A stretch of 41,120 nt of DNA from a virus. The translations under genes and the position numbers were made by a program. The DNA lies in IMG/VR virus record IMGVR_UViG_3300042922_000762, positions 1-41,120 of that record, one strand, 5' to 3'. The notes below the pieces were generated by a model. That model was given only the letters and a program-made list of their open reading frames with translations. It was not told where the DNA came from and did not search any database. This document shows, in pieces, positions 7,623 through 13,759 of this stretch; positions within the stretch are counted from its first letter, which is position 1, and every line of letters begins with the position of its first letter.

Positions 7623-8066
7623 TCAGTCCTCCTGGGTGGTGTCGGTGGTGGTGCCCTCAATCGAGAGCGGGGGATCGATGACGACCTCGGCGTCGACGAC
7701 GTCGTCGCCGGCCTCGATCGCGAGAGGCCCTTCGACGTCGCCCGCGGCCGCGTCCTCGGTGGCTTCGGGGTCCGTGCCGTCACCGAAGTTGAGGGGCTGC
7801 TTCTTGTGACCGACGCGGGCGTCGTGCAGCTGGACGAGCAGCGCGCGGACTTCGTCGGCCTGGTCGTCGGGGACCGCCTCGAGGTGGACGACCTCGACCT
7901 TCGGCACGGTCTCGTAGTCCTTGTTCCGCGTGACCTCCTGGGTGCGGACGAGCATGACGACGGGGATCGTGGCGCCGCTGTCGTAGTTGCGGATCAGGTC
8001 GCGGGTGCGGCCGGCGATCCCGTTGCGCTCGTTCTCCTTCGGGAGAGCGGATGCGAGCTTGACCAT
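7623..8066 (-). CDS. Early-region protein, acidic C-terminus
   Basis: 147 residues from ATG 8066 with a GGAAG ribosome site. The N-terminus contains RTRDLIRNYDSGATIPVVML, a compact alpha/beta segment, followed by a helical charged region. The last 45 residues are very acidic with many Asp, Glu and Thr. Acidic tails are common in DNA-mimic and DNA-replication accessory proteins, but that is only suggestive. No family recognised. Confidence 0.6.
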   Translation of the reverse strand: MVKLASALPKENERNGIAGRTRDLIRNYDSGATIPVVMLVRTQEVTRNKDYETVPKVEVVHLEAVPDDQADEVRALLVQLHDARVGHKKQPLNFGDGTDPEATEDAAAGDVEGPLAIEAGDDVVDAEVVIDPPLSIEGTTTDTTQED

Positions 8067-8092
8067 CTGGTGACTTCCTTTCGTGGGTTCGT

Positions 8093-8491
8093 TCAGGCGG
8101 CGCGGGAGATCCGCACCTCGGTCCGGGCATCCGCGCCGGCCCCGTAGAGGCGATAGGCGTGGATGTTGGAGATCTGCTCGTCGTCGGCGAACGCGACGCG
8201 GTTGAGCGCGTCGGTGACGAGCTTCAGGAGGTTGTCGGTGTCGACCCCGTGCCGCGTCGACCGGTAGAAGGTGACGTCGACGCGAAGCCGGACGTCGCGG
8301 GGGATGACCTCCCAGTCGGGGTAGGCGACCTCGAACGCGCCGCGCACGTTCTTCTCGCCAACGACGACGCGCTGCGGCGTGAATGGCCGCTGCCCGGCCT
8401 TCGCGCGCGGCCGCGACTTCGGGATCGGCTCGCCGTGCACGGTGAACTCGGCGACGATCTCCCAGCGCGCCGGCGCTGCCTCGAGAGTCAC
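8093..8491 (-). CDS. rusA: RusA-family Holliday-junction resolvase
   Basis: 132 residues, typical RusA length. The N-terminus has GEPIPKSRPRAK. The catalytic stretch DTDNLLKLVTDALN carries the spaced aspartates and lysine of RusA enzymes, followed by ADDEQI with another acidic pair. It cuts four-way junctions in replicating phage DNA. The start is GTG 8491, which overlaps the stop of the preceding gene. The context with nuclease and SSB-like genes is a standard phage recombination block. Confidence 0.92.
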   Translation of the reverse strand: MTLEAAPARWEIVAEFTVHGEPIPKSRPRAKAGQRPFTPQRVVVGEKNVRGAFEVAYPDWEVIPRDVRLRVDVTFYRSTRHGVDTDNLLKLVTDALNRVAFADDEQISNIHAYRLYGAGADARTEVRISRAA

Positions 8492-8877
8492 GCGAACACT
8501 CCCTGATCCAGCAGCTCGCCGAGCGTGGCGGTGCCGTCGCCGACCGGAGCATCGAGCGACACGTGGCGAACCGAACGAGTGTCGTAGCCGAGCGTGGGTC
8601 GCCGGCCCGGAGGGAACGACAGACGAACCTCGTCCGCGAGCTCTGCTCGTTCCCGAGTAGTCAGCTCGTGGCCACGGTCCTGCATCGCTCGCTCGATCCG
8701 TGCGTTCAGCACAGCCCGCGCCTTGATATCGCGGTGGTGCACGCCCGGCGCGGTGTATCGCGAGGCGACCGCACGCGTCGCGTGGTACAGGAAGGCCGTC
8801 TCGGTCACGTAGGTCGCGCCGTTCGCATGCTGCTCCAGCACCAGCGTCGCCGCGGCGTCGTTCGGCAACGTGGTCAT
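8488..8877 (-). CDS. Hypothetical early protein
   Basis: 129 residues if started at ATG 8877. The central part HRDIKARAVLNARIERAMQD is helical and basic, with RERAELADEVRLSFPPGRRP after it; there is no recognised domain. The frame is open upstream to ATG 9123, where a good GGAG site exists, giving 211 residues. The intervening stretch is Arg-rich and has weaker third-position bias, so I favour the short form. It is coupled by overlap to rusA and may act in the same process. Confidence 0.55.
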   Translation of the reverse strand: MTTLPNDAAATLVLEQHANGATYVTETAFLYHATRAVASRYTAPGVHHRDIKARAVLNARIERAMQDRGHELTTRERAELADEVRLSFPPGRRPTLGYDTRSVRHVSLDAPVGDGTATLGELLDQGVFA

Positions 8878-8972
8878 GCGAGCACCGCCAGGCACCGGGA
8901 TCCTCGCGGCATCCGTCGTCGCCGAGCTCGCGGTCGGCCTCTTCTGCAGACCGTCGAGGCCGCCGCTCGCCG

Positions 8973-9123
8973 CTACGCAGCCCAGCGCGCAACGACGACC
9001 CAGCGCGGGACGGGGCGCTCTGCCGAGTACTCGAGCGGGGACTTCGTGGGCGACCGACACCCGGCGGGCTCGGACAGAGCGGCGGTGCAGCGCCTTCGGG
9101 GCGCGCAGCTGCATACGGTTCAT
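8973..9123 (-). pseudogene. Small ORF apparently split by one base
   Basis: ATG 9123 follows a GGAGCCACCG ribosome site and opens well (MNRMQLRAPKALHRRSVRAR). Coding-type third-position bias then moves to the +1 frame, which ends naturally with EYSAERPVPRWVVVARWAA and TAG at 8973-8975. Removing one base from the run of four G (plus strand 9037-9040) would join both parts into a protein of about 49 residues. This is either a frameshift mutation, a homopolymer error or chance. The stretch 8878-9173 holds nothing else I can support. Confidence 0.35.
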
Positions 9124-9173
9124 CGGTGGCTCCTGCGACTTCGGTGAGGGATCGGTGCTCGGTCGAGCGGGTG

Positions 9174-9401
9174 CTACTGAGGGAGGCCCGCCGGGGGCGT
9201 GACGTGGGGGACGTCGGTGGGGGAGTCGCCCCCGGCGGGTGTCTTGGAGGGCCGCGGCCGCGCGACGATCACGAGCAGCACGATCGGCGCGGCGATGACG
9301 ACCAGGTCCGCGCTGCTGAACCCGGGCACCAGCGCGGCGGGTGCGCACAGGGCGGCGACGATGACGACGAGCGCAGCAGCGACGATGCGGCGGGCGCTCA
9401 T
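9174..9401 (-). CDS. Small two-TM membrane protein
   Basis: 75 residues with two hydrophobic segments (about 5-26 and 33-48), and a Pro-rich polar tail (SPTDVPHVTPPAGLPQ). ATG 9401 overlaps the upstream TGA. Small membrane proteins in early lysogeny regions sometimes act in superinfection exclusion, but nothing in the sequence proves this. Confidence 0.6.
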   Translation of the reverse strand: MSARRIVAAALVVIVAALCAPAALVPGFSSADLVVIAAPIVLLVIVARPRPSKTPAGGDSPTDVPHVTPPAGLPQ

Positions 9402-9661
9402 GCCGACACCTCGACGCGCGAGGCGAGCAGCCAGGTGACGACGTCGTCGCGGGTGTACCGGATGAGGCTCGACCCCGGCAGGCGCAGGAAGCTGGGGCCG
9501 GTGCTGGCGTCACGCCAACGCTCGAGCGACTTCACCGACACCTCGAGCAGATCGGCGAGGGCCTTCGGTGACAGCACCGCCGGCAGATCCTCGAAGCCCG
9601 CCGGCACCTCGACCGGCTGCTGCATCTGCGCGCTCGGCAGCTGCGCTATCTCGGCGGTCAT
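9398..9661 (-). CDS. Excisionase/MerR-type HTH protein
   Basis: 87 residues. LSPKALADLLEVSVKSLERW at residues 30-49, then FLRLPGSSLIRYTRDDVVTW, is the winged helix-turn-helix plan of the excisionase/HTH_17 family: helix-turn-helix, wing, then RYxxDDVxxWL. It is the second gene of the lytic early operon, overlapping its neighbours. It could be a recombination directionality factor or an early regulator. A second protein of this type sits beside att (37773-38024) and is the better excisionase candidate. Confidence 0.75.
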   Translation of the reverse strand: MTAEIAQLPSAQMQQPVEVPAGFEDLPAVLSPKALADLLEVSVKSLERWRDASTGPSFLRLPGSSLIRYTRDDVVTWLLASRVEVSA

Positions 9662-9900
9662 GACGCGACCGGCGCTCGCTCGTCGACGGGGGTGATGACC
9701 TCGAAGATCGACACTCCGAAGTAGGTGGCGATCAGGCCGAGCTCGTCGATCGTGAAGGGGGTGGACAGCAGCAGTCGCCGCTTGAGGGTGCTGAGGGAGA
9801 TCCCGGTCTCCTCGGCCAGCTTCTCGACCGATTCGCGCCGGTCGGCGAGAATGGAGCGAATCGCTCGCGCGGCCTTGCCGCTCGGTGTGGAGTAGTTCAT
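9658..9900 (-). CDS. Cro-like XRE helix-turn-helix protein
   Basis: 80 residues. RRESVEKLAEETGISLSTLK is a clear XRE-type helix-turn-helix, followed by a short helical tail. It is the first gene leftward from the immunity region, divergent from the repressor, which is the classic Cro position. No ribosome site precedes ATG 9900. A TACCGT -10-like hexamer lies seven bases upstream, so it may be translated from a leaderless transcript. It probably binds the shared operators in 9901-9977. Confidence 0.8.
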   Translation of the reverse strand: MNYSTPSGKAARAIRSILADRRESVEKLAEETGISLSTLKRRLLLSTPFTIDELGLIATYFGVSIFEVITPVDERAPVAS

Positions 9901-9977
9901 GCGGACTACGGTAGTTCACGAGAACTGAAACAGGGCGCTATTTAGGCGTTTCGGTTCATATCTGACACGATAGAGCC
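9901..9977. promoter_or_regulatory. Divergent immunity control region with operators
   Basis: This 77-bp gap separates the Cro-like gene and the repressor. It contains the perfect inverted repeat AGTTC-N4-GAACT at 9913-9926 and a longer pair GAACTGAAAC (9923-9932) / GTTTCGGTTC (9948-9957) with one mismatch. TAGTTCA occurs at 9893-9899 and again at 9912-9918. The leftward -10 candidate TACCGT sits inside the first operator. The rightward promoter is less clear, near CATATCT at 9957-9963. The overlap of operators and promoters fits a repressor/Cro switch. Confidence 0.7.
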
Positions 9978-10448
9978 GTGACGAACTACGCGCCCAGCAT
10001 CATGTCCCGCGAGATCATCTCTCGCCTCCGTGGGCAGATCGCTCGATTCGACGTCAACCAGGCGGACCTCGCGGTCCTCTGTGACGTGAGCCAGTCCCAG
10101 TTCTCGAAGATCATCCGCGGCACTCGCCCCATGACCCTCGACCAGCTCGTCGTGATCTGCGACGCCCTCGCCATCGACCTTGGTCACCTCATGCGAGAGG
10201 TCGAGGACTTCCTTGGTGAGCGAGATCTCGGACAGGCGTCGCCGATCGTCTATGTCGAGGAAGGTGGCCGTCTCGACGAGCCCTACGAACGTGACGACAG
10301 CTGGCTCGACGACTGGGGGAAGGCCGCACGACGCCGACTGCACCCCGACAACATCGTCCACGGGCGCTTCGGTGTCGCACCCCCCGCCGAAGATGAGCTG
10401 GACGCCGTAGCCCGCGCCACCGACCCGGAGCCGACAGACGAGCAATGA
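9978..10448 (+). CDS. XRE-family phage repressor
   Basis: 156 residues. FDVNQADLAVLCDVSQSQFS near residues 24-43 followed by KIIRGTRPMTLDQL is a lambda-repressor-type helix-turn-helix. The C-terminal part is acidic (PPAEDELDAVARATDPEP) and has no autoproteolysis motif, so it is not a LexA/CI-type self-cleaver. The next gene overlaps by 4 bp and encodes an ImmA-like protease, suggesting that induction removes the repressor by proteolysis. The GTG start at 9978 lacks a ribosome site; ATG 10002 is an alternative. Confidence 0.85.
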   Translation: MTNYAPSIMSREIISRLRGQIARFDVNQADLAVLCDVSQSQFSKIIRGTRPMTLDQLVVICDALAIDLGHLMREVEDFLGERDLGQASPIVYVEEGGRLDEPYERDDSWLDDWGKAARRRLHPDNIVHGRFGVAPPAEDELDAVARATDPEPTDEQ

Positions 10449-10906
10449 CGACTACCATCGATGAGTACCTCGAGGATCTCGCCCGCCAGGGCGGCATCCG
10501 CATCGAGTACGCGCGCCTCCGCGACGGCCGCGACGGAGAGTCTGACGTCGAGCGGAAGATCATCCGGCTGCGCCCCGGGATGAACGCCCGCCTCCACCGC
10601 TGCGTTCTCGCACACGAGCTCGGGCACCACGCCCTCGGACATGCACCCACCCGATTCGGGCCCGTGCACGCGAAGCAGGAGCGTGCCGCCGAGGAGTGGG
10701 GCGCGCTGCGCCTCATCAGCCCCGCCGACTACCGGCACGTCGAAGAGATCCACACCGGCCACCTCGGCGCCATGGCGCTCGAGCTCGGCATCATGCGATC
10801 GACGCTCGAAGCGTTCCAGGCGCTGCTGCTGCGCCTCGGCGACACGGTCTACGTCCGCCCGAAGATGGGCGCCGGCAACTGGGCGCACCGCGAGGAAGTC
10901 GCCTAA
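10445..10906 (+). CDS. ImmA/IrrE-family metalloprotease
   Basis: 153 residues. HELGHHALGH (H57, E58, H61) is the zinc-protease helix, and ERAAEEWGALRLI downstream supplies the third-ligand region, as in ImmA/IrrE proteins. In ICEBs1 and related elements ImmA cleaves the element's ImmR repressor on DNA damage or quorum signals. The pairing with an upstream XRE repressor here is the same. ATG 10445 overlaps the repressor stop (ATGA), and the product's TAA overlaps the integrase ATG. The specific inducing signal is not visible. Confidence 0.88.
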   Translation: MTTTIDEYLEDLARQGGIRIEYARLRDGRDGESDVERKIIRLRPGMNARLHRCVLAHELGHHALGHAPTRFGPVHAKQERAAEEWGALRLISPADYRHVEEIHTGHLGAMALELGIMRSTLEAFQALLLRLGDTVYVRPKMGAGNWAHREEVA

Positions 10907-12216
10907 TGGCACGCGCCTGGATCACCGACCGGTGGGTGAAGGACGCCGTCGTCCCACTGCCCGACGGCAGCACCACGAAGATCAGCCCGACGAGCGCGCA
11001 GCTGCGCTCACTCAAGACGCTGCCCGAGCACTTCCGCGCCGCGAAGTTCGGGAAGGGCTCGAGGTGGATCGCCTGCTGGATCGAACCCGATGGCACCCAG
11101 AAACAACGCCTCTACCCGCGGCGCACCGACGCCGAAGCGTTCATCGCCTCGCTCGAGGACGACATCCGCTCCGACCGGTACATCGACCCCGCCGCACGCG
11201 AACAGACCTTCACGGCGATCGCCGAAGCCTGGCTCGCATCCAAGAACCGCATCAAGGACTCCACCTGGCGCCGCTACCGCCGCGAGCTCGACAACTACGT
11301 CCTCCCGAAATGGGGAAGCGTCGCCGTCGGCAGCATCACCCGCCCGCAGATCGACGCGTGGGTGCAGCAGCTCCGCGACGGCACCGCACCCCACGTGTTC
11401 GACAAGAACCAGCGCATCAAGCAGACCGCCCGCACACCCGTCCAGATGTCACCCGCCTACCTCGGGCACATCGTCCGCATCACCTTCGGCGGGGCGCTGC
11501 GCTACGCCGTCGCCGAGAGCATCATCGGCCGCAACCCCCTCGCGAAGGTCGAACTCCCACGCACCGAAGGCGACCTCGAGAACGACCTCCCGTCCCTCTC
11601 GTACCCCGACATCGAAGCCCTCGCCGACATGGCGCTCGAGCTCACCGGCCGCGCCACCGACCGCGTGCTGCTGCAGCTGCTCGCCTATAGCGGGCCCCGC
11701 ATCGGTGAAGCGACCGCGCTCAAGGTCAAGGATCTCGACGCGCCTCGCAACCGTGCACGCATTCACCGCACCTGGACGGTCGACCGCGAAGGCCGGCGCA
11801 AGCTCGGACCCGTCAAGACGTGGGAGAAGCGCTGGACCCCGATCCCCGCGTTCCTCATGGCCGAGCTCGTCGCCCTCACTGCAGGCCGCGACGCCGACGA
11901 CTTCCTGTTCACCACCGTCCGCGGCGCCGCCGTCGACGGCACCAACTGGTACAACCGCGTCTGGCTCAAGACCCGCGCAGCTGCAGGCCTCGCCGTCGCC
12001 ATGTCCGTCCACGACCTCCGCCACGTCGCCGCGACCAACGCGATCGCTGCCGGAGCCGACGTCAAGCTCGTGCAGCAGATGCTCGGCCACAAGGACGCCA
12101 CCGAGACCCTCAACACGTACGCGCACCTCTGGCCAGACCGTGTCGCCGAAGTCATCGCCGCCGTCGAGAAACGACGCACCGAAGCCCTCGCCGCAGCACA
12201 CCGACTCGCCGCCTGA
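10906..12216 (+). CDS. int: Tyrosine-type site-specific integrase
   Basis: 436 residues. An N-terminal arm-binding region, a SAM-like core-binding domain (about residues 100-210, TFTAIAEAWLASKNRIKDST) and a catalytic domain with R265 (SGPRIGE), H369/R372 (HDLRHVAAT), H395 (MLGHK) and nucleophile Y405 (LNTYAHLW) are all present, so the enzyme should be active. ATG 10906 overlaps the protease TAA by one base, placing int in the repressor operon. The candidate attP (37632-37668 core) is far away, which is unusual. Its arm-type sites are probably the paired 10-mers at 37482-37502 and 37747-37767. Confidence 0.95.
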   Translation: MARAWITDRWVKDAVVPLPDGSTTKISPTSAQLRSLKTLPEHFRAAKFGKGSRWIACWIEPDGTQKQRLYPRRTDAEAFIASLEDDIRSDRYIDPAAREQTFTAIAEAWLASKNRIKDSTWRRYRRELDNYVLPKWGSVAVGSITRPQIDAWVQQLRDGTAPHVFDKNQRIKQTARTPVQMSPAYLGHIVRITFGGALRYAVAESIIGRNPLAKVELPRTEGDLENDLPSLSYPDIEALADMALELTGRATDRVLLQLLAYSGPRIGEATALKVKDLDAPRNRARIHRTWTVDREGRRKLGPVKTWEKRWTPIPAFLMAELVALTAGRDADDFLFTTVRGAAVDGTNWYNRVWLKTRAAAGLAVAMSVHDLRHVAATNAIAAGADVKLVQQMLGHKDATETLNTYAHLWPDRVAEVIAAVEKRRTEALAAAHRLAA

Positions 12217-12294
12217 AACGCACCATTTGACACCGGAGTGTTGTCACCCCCTAACTTCAGTATCGGAACGGTTTCGCAAGACGAGACCAGGCGT

Positions 12295-12332
12295 CGAGAG
12301 CCCCGGATGAGCAACAGCTCCCGGGGCTCTCG
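12295..12332 (+). terminator. Hairpin after integrase
   Basis: A perfect 12-bp stem (CGAGAGCCCCGG, 12295-12306, with CCGGGGCTCTCG, 12321-12332) around a 14-nt loop lies 78 bp after the int stop. There is no U-run, but GC-rich hairpins without one are common terminators in high-GC bacteria. It would end the repressor-protease-int transcript. Confidence 0.65.
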
Positions 12333-12350
12333 TGCTCACCACCCCCCACT

Positions 12351-12568
12351 CTCGGCCGGGAGTAGAGCACCCAACGCGACCGCGCGCTATCGGTGGCGCG
12401 CGCCCGCAGCTCCTCCCGGCCGAGACCCCCCAACTGGTGTCAACGCCCCACGGCAGACCGGGGCGAAGGACTCCCACGACGCCCGCGACTTCCGGGCCAG
12501 GAGCACCTGCACCACCGAGAGGCGCCGGCACCCGCAAGGCCACGCGCACCGCACCGTCGGCGCCTCTC
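12351..12568. other. Two further large inverted repeats in the int-terminase gap
   Basis: A 12-bp perfect arm pair CTCGGCCGGGAG (12351-12362) / CTCCCGGCCGAG (12413-12424) encloses a 7-bp inner stem (CGCGCGC 12381-12387 / GCGCGCG 12396-12402). A second pair GAGAGGCGCCG (12517-12527) / CGGCGCCTCTC (12558-12568) has a 30-nt loop. Reading frames across this stretch are open by GC bias only and give low-complexity Pro/Arg products, so I call it non-coding. It could be a small structured RNA, stacked terminators or part of the packaging site. Confidence 0.55.
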
Positions 12569-12585
12569 AACACCAGCACGGAGAA

Positions 12586-12841
12586 CGCGCCCCCGAAACG
12601 CGCCCCCACCCCACACGCCGGGGGCGCGATATCCCACACGGGGGCGCGAAGGGGCGCGTTCCAAAACGCACAACGGACCCCCATCTAGCCCCGTAATCAC
12701 GCGGAACTACACACTCGGGGGCGCGATGGGGCGCGATATTTCCAGTTGGCACAGCTCTTTGATTAGTAACTAAGGGACTAGCTACCCCTTACATCGCGCG
12801 CGATCAGCCCGATTACCCATCACCAGCAAGATCGCGCCCCC
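12586..12841. repeat. Iterated GGGGCGCGAT-type repeats; cos / terminase-binding candidate
   Basis: GGGGGCGCGAT occurs at 12620-12630 and 12717-12727, with near copies at 12640-12650, 12651-12660 and 12728-12737. Inverted copies lie at 12586-12594, 12599-12607 and, exact, at 12831-12841. Also present are the palindrome ATCGCGCGCGAT (12793-12804) and a TAAGGG/CCCTTA dyad (12771-12776/12786-12791). The block sits just before the HNH and terminase genes, where cos and terminase-recognition sites usually lie. The role is inferred from position and iteration. Confidence 0.55.
12746..12772 (+). promoter_or_regulatory. Possible late-operon promoter
   Basis: An AT-rich island in an otherwise very GC-rich gap contains TTGGCA (12746-12751) and TAACTA (12767-12772), 15 bp apart, about 100 bp before the first late gene. 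The spacing is shorter than ideal. No other promoter-like sequence is evident between int and the packaging genes. Confidence 0.3.
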
Positions 12842-12866
12842 GACCACACCGGGAAGGGCAGCGCAC

Positions 12867-13172
12867 ATGGGAACCGACAGCATCCGCAACGGCGTCGGCC
12901 ACCGCGCCTACCGCCGCAAGCAAGCAGCGCTCAAACGACGCACCGCACGAGAGAACCTGCCATGCGGCTACGGCTCACCATCCGGCTGGGGCTGCGGACA
13001 GAGCATCGACACGACCCTCCCCGCCACCGACAGATGGTCGTTCACAGCAGACCACGACGAAGCCCTCGGCAACGGCGGCAAGCTCCTCGGCCAAGTACTC
13101 GTCCCCATGCACCGCCGCTGCAACAGCCTCAAGAGCGACAACGCCGCCACCGAGATCTGGGCCGCCACCTGA
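12867..13172 (+). CDS. HNH endonuclease (packaging-associated)
   Basis: 101 residues. A zinc-binding set (LPCGYG, WGCGQS) precedes the HNH core FTADHDEAL ... MHRRCNSLKSDN near residues 57-91, which has the D-H, H and N of the beta-beta-alpha metal motif. Small HNH proteins encoded next to terminase genes help cut cos ends in HK97-like phages, and this one sits between the candidate cos repeats and TerS. The start ATG 12867 has a GGGAAGGG stretch upstream. A short hairpin (GAAGGGG / CCCCTTC, 13171-13195) follows its stop. Confidence 0.88.
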   Translation: MGTDSIRNGVGHRAYRRKQAALKRRTARENLPCGYGSPSGWGCGQSIDTTLPATDRWSFTADHDEALGNGGKLLGQVLVPMHRRCNSLKSDNAATEIWAAT

Positions 13173-13282
13173 AGGGGTGGGGGGTGCCCCCCTTCCCGCA
13201 TCACTGCCAGGTACCCAGCGGAGCCTGGCGCTTTTCCCCCCGCACCGATTCGCGCCGGGTGTCAATACAGAGGGGGTGCCGG

Positions 13283-13759
13283 TTGCCTCGTCCCCGCGCC
13301 GCCTGCGGCACCATTTCGGCCTACCGCCGGCACCTTCGCGAGGGCACGACCGTCGACGACGCGTGCCGCGAGGCGAAGCGGGCCCACAACCGCGCCCGGT
13401 CGACGTCGGCGGAGGCGCGACGCGAGCGGGCGGCCGCAGCGGATGCGGAGAAGGCGGCCGCCGCGGCCGCTGCAGCCGCGATACCGCCGGCTGCGCCGTT
13501 GCCGCCGGCTCCGACGACCGAGGACGGCCATATTTCGCGCCTCGAGGTGCTGAAGGAGCAGCTCGAGGTGTCGCGCGAGACGATCGCCCGCCTGAAGAAC
13601 TCGGATCCGACGCGCGTCTACCTGCTCATGCGGGAACAGCGCGAAACCGTGCGCGAGATCTCCGAGATCCAGGGCAACGGACAGGCGAAGGGGGTCACGC
13701 TTGCCGACCAACTCGCTGCAGCTCGAGAAGCGCGCGCTCAGAGGGCGGCAGGAGCCTAG
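13283..13759 (+). CDS. terS: Terminase small subunit
   Basis: 158 residues from TTG 13283, chosen because AGAGGGGGTGCCGG just upstream is a strong ribosome site and the product then opens as MPRPRAACGTISAYRRHLRE, a helix-turn-helix of small-terminase type. An Ala-rich helical centre, a Pro-rich hinge and a C-terminal coiled segment (LEVLKEQLEVSRETIARLKN) follow, as expected for an oligomeric DNA-recognition ring. It overlaps the large subunit gene by 59 bp. It probably binds the repeats at 12586-12841. Confidence 0.8.
   Translation: MPRPRAACGTISAYRRHLREGTTVDDACREAKRAHNRARSTSAEARRERAAAADAEKAAAAAAAAAIPPAAPLPPAPTTEDGHISRLEVLKEQLEVSRETIARLKNSDPTRVYLLMREQRETVREISEIQGNGQAKGVTLADQLAAAREARAQRAAGA

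Noticed and set aside
8870-9202. Plus-strand frame across the early-operon gap
   Set aside because: Runs against a continuous coupled operon, no ribosome site, Arg/Ser-rich composition.
12238-12773. Protein-coding genes in the int-terminase gap on either strand
   Set aside because: Products are low-complexity Pro/Arg/Ala, lack ribosome sites and overlap strong hairpins and repeats.
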